NCBI GenBank assembly: GCA_902578845.1
Contig: CACHEM010000015.1
Coordinates: 1 to 15,610, forward strand
Direction: 5' to 3'
Source of the DNA: an uncultured Prochlorococcus sp.
Lineage (GTDB): Bacteria > Cyanobacteriota > Cyanobacteriia > PCC-6307 > Cyanobiaceae
Length of the DNA: 15,610 bases
Shown here piece by piece: positions 14,792 to 15,610 of the stretch (within the stretch, counting starts at the first letter, position 1; every line of letters begins with the position of its first letter). The notes under the pieces were generated by a model. That model was not told the DNA's origin. It ran no database searches and saw only the letters and a list, made by a program, of their open reading frames with translations. The position numbers and the translations under genes were made by a program.

Positions 14792-15586
14792 TCAAATTAA
14801 CAAGTCAAATTTAAACAAATCTTCAGCATTCTTAGATGACTCTTTAGCAATTGTAGTTAATTCAGTAGATCTTAAATCTGCCATAAAATTGGCAACATTT
14901 TCAACAAATGCAGGTTCGTTTCTTTTACCCCTATGAGGAACAGGAGCCAAGAATGGTGAATCAGTTTCGATTAAGTATTTATCATTTGGAACTATTTTGG
15001 CACACTCATGAATTTCATGTGCTTTCGGGAAAGTTACTATTCCACTAAAACTAATGTAAAATCCAAGATCTAAAAATTGCTTCATTTCTTTTGGAGTTCC
15101 TGTCCAACAATGAAGTACACCATCAGGACATTTCCCTTTACTATTGAGATCACTGCATATCTCAACCATTTCATTTGCAGCATCTCTGCAATGTATAATC
15201 ACAGGCAATTTAAGTTCATAAGCTAACTCCAATTGAGGAATAAGTGCTTCAATTTGCTGAGTTTTATTTTCATTTTTAAAAAAATCCAAACCTAATTCGC
15301 CAATAGCTACAACTCTTCTATCTTCTTGGGCTGACTTTCTTAAAAGAGATTTTGAACTTTGTTCCCATTTTTCTGCTTCTAGCGGGTGCAACCCAACTGA
15401 ATAGTAAATTTCATTAAATTCATGAGATATTTTTTTCAGCTTTGGAATTTCTGTTAATTCACAACAAGCATGAACTAATTTTTTTACACCTGTTGAACGT
15501 AATCTTGAAACAACATCTTCAAGATCTCTCTCAAAATTTTCAAATATTAAATGACAGTGGGAGTCTATGAGTTCTATATCGCTCAT
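14792..15586 (-). CDS. tatD: TatD family metal-dependent hydrolase (DNase)
   Basis: This 264-residue protein is a TIM-barrel metallohydrolase of the TatD family. Metal-binding residues are visible in order: H10 and H12 in IDSHCHL, E97 in AIGELGLDF, H132 in IIHCRDA, H159 in VLHCWTGT and D209 in IETDSPFLAPVP; GLHP at 65-68 is also conserved. Family members have Mg2+-dependent DNase activity (3'-5' exonuclease in E. coli TatD) and are cytoplasmic; the biological substrate in cyanobacteria is not settled. Length is the typical 255-270 residues. It points towards rpoB. Only 24 bases upstream of its ATG are in the window, so its own promoter and upstream neighbour cannot be judged. Confidence 0.95.
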   Translation of the reverse strand: MSDIELIDSHCHLIFENFERDLEDVVSRLRSTGVKKLVHACCELTEIPKLKKISHEFNEIYYSVGLHPLEAEKWEQSSKSLLRKSAQEDRRVVAIGELGLDFFKNENKTQQIEALIPQLELAYELKLPVIIHCRDAANEMVEICSDLNSKGKCPDGVLHCWTGTPKEMKQFLDLGFYISFSGIVTFPKAHEIHECAKIVPNDKYLIETDSPFLAPVPHRGKRNEPAFVENVANFMADLRSTELTTIAKESSKNAEDLFKFDLLI

Positions 15587-15610
15587 AATTATGACCTGAC
15601 GTTTTACTTT

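Overview
The window reads as a stretch of chromosome from a marine picocyanobacterium, most probably a high-light-adapted Prochlorococcus. The evidence is the very AT-rich DNA, with AT-biased codons and short AT-rich gaps. The beta' subunit of RNA polymerase is split into rpoC1 and rpoC2, with a very large trigger-loop insertion in rpoC2. There is also a tiny high-light-inducible (Hli) protein gene and a Ycf35/DUF2997 pair. The genus call is an inference from protein style and gene order; no database was consulted.

Layout, reading the minus strand from right to left: tatD (metal-dependent hydrolase), a 232-bp gap, then rpoB, rpoC1 and rpoC2 with 34-39 bp gaps. An hli gene of 50 codons, too short for a long-ORF scan, follows, then rlmN (radical-SAM rRNA/tRNA methyltransferase). 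Next come an unannotated-size 48-codon gene for a single-pass membrane protein and, 18 bp further on, a HEAT-repeat (PBS-lyase-like) protein. A 148-bp gap follows, then a tight four-gene cluster: DUF2997, Ycf35 (DUF1257), a single-cluster [4Fe-4S] ferredoxin and a COG1453-like aldo/keto reductase. The only plus-strand gene is the 3' part of rsmG at the left edge. It converges on the aldo/keto reductase gene with 2 bp between stop codons.

Functionally the right two-thirds is core information processing (transcription and ribosome modification), with a photoprotective Hli gene embedded in the same direction. The left third is less well understood. A redox-flavoured cluster puts two cyanobacterial/plastid proteins of unknown function next to a ferredoxin and an oxidoreductase that appears to have lost the Fe-S cysteines seen in its relatives. 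I see no mobile element, CRISPR array, tRNA or rRNA. The most interesting items are the DUF2997-Ycf35-ferredoxin-AKR module, the 48-aa membrane protein, and a perfect 7-1-7 palindrome just upstream of the DUF2997 start.
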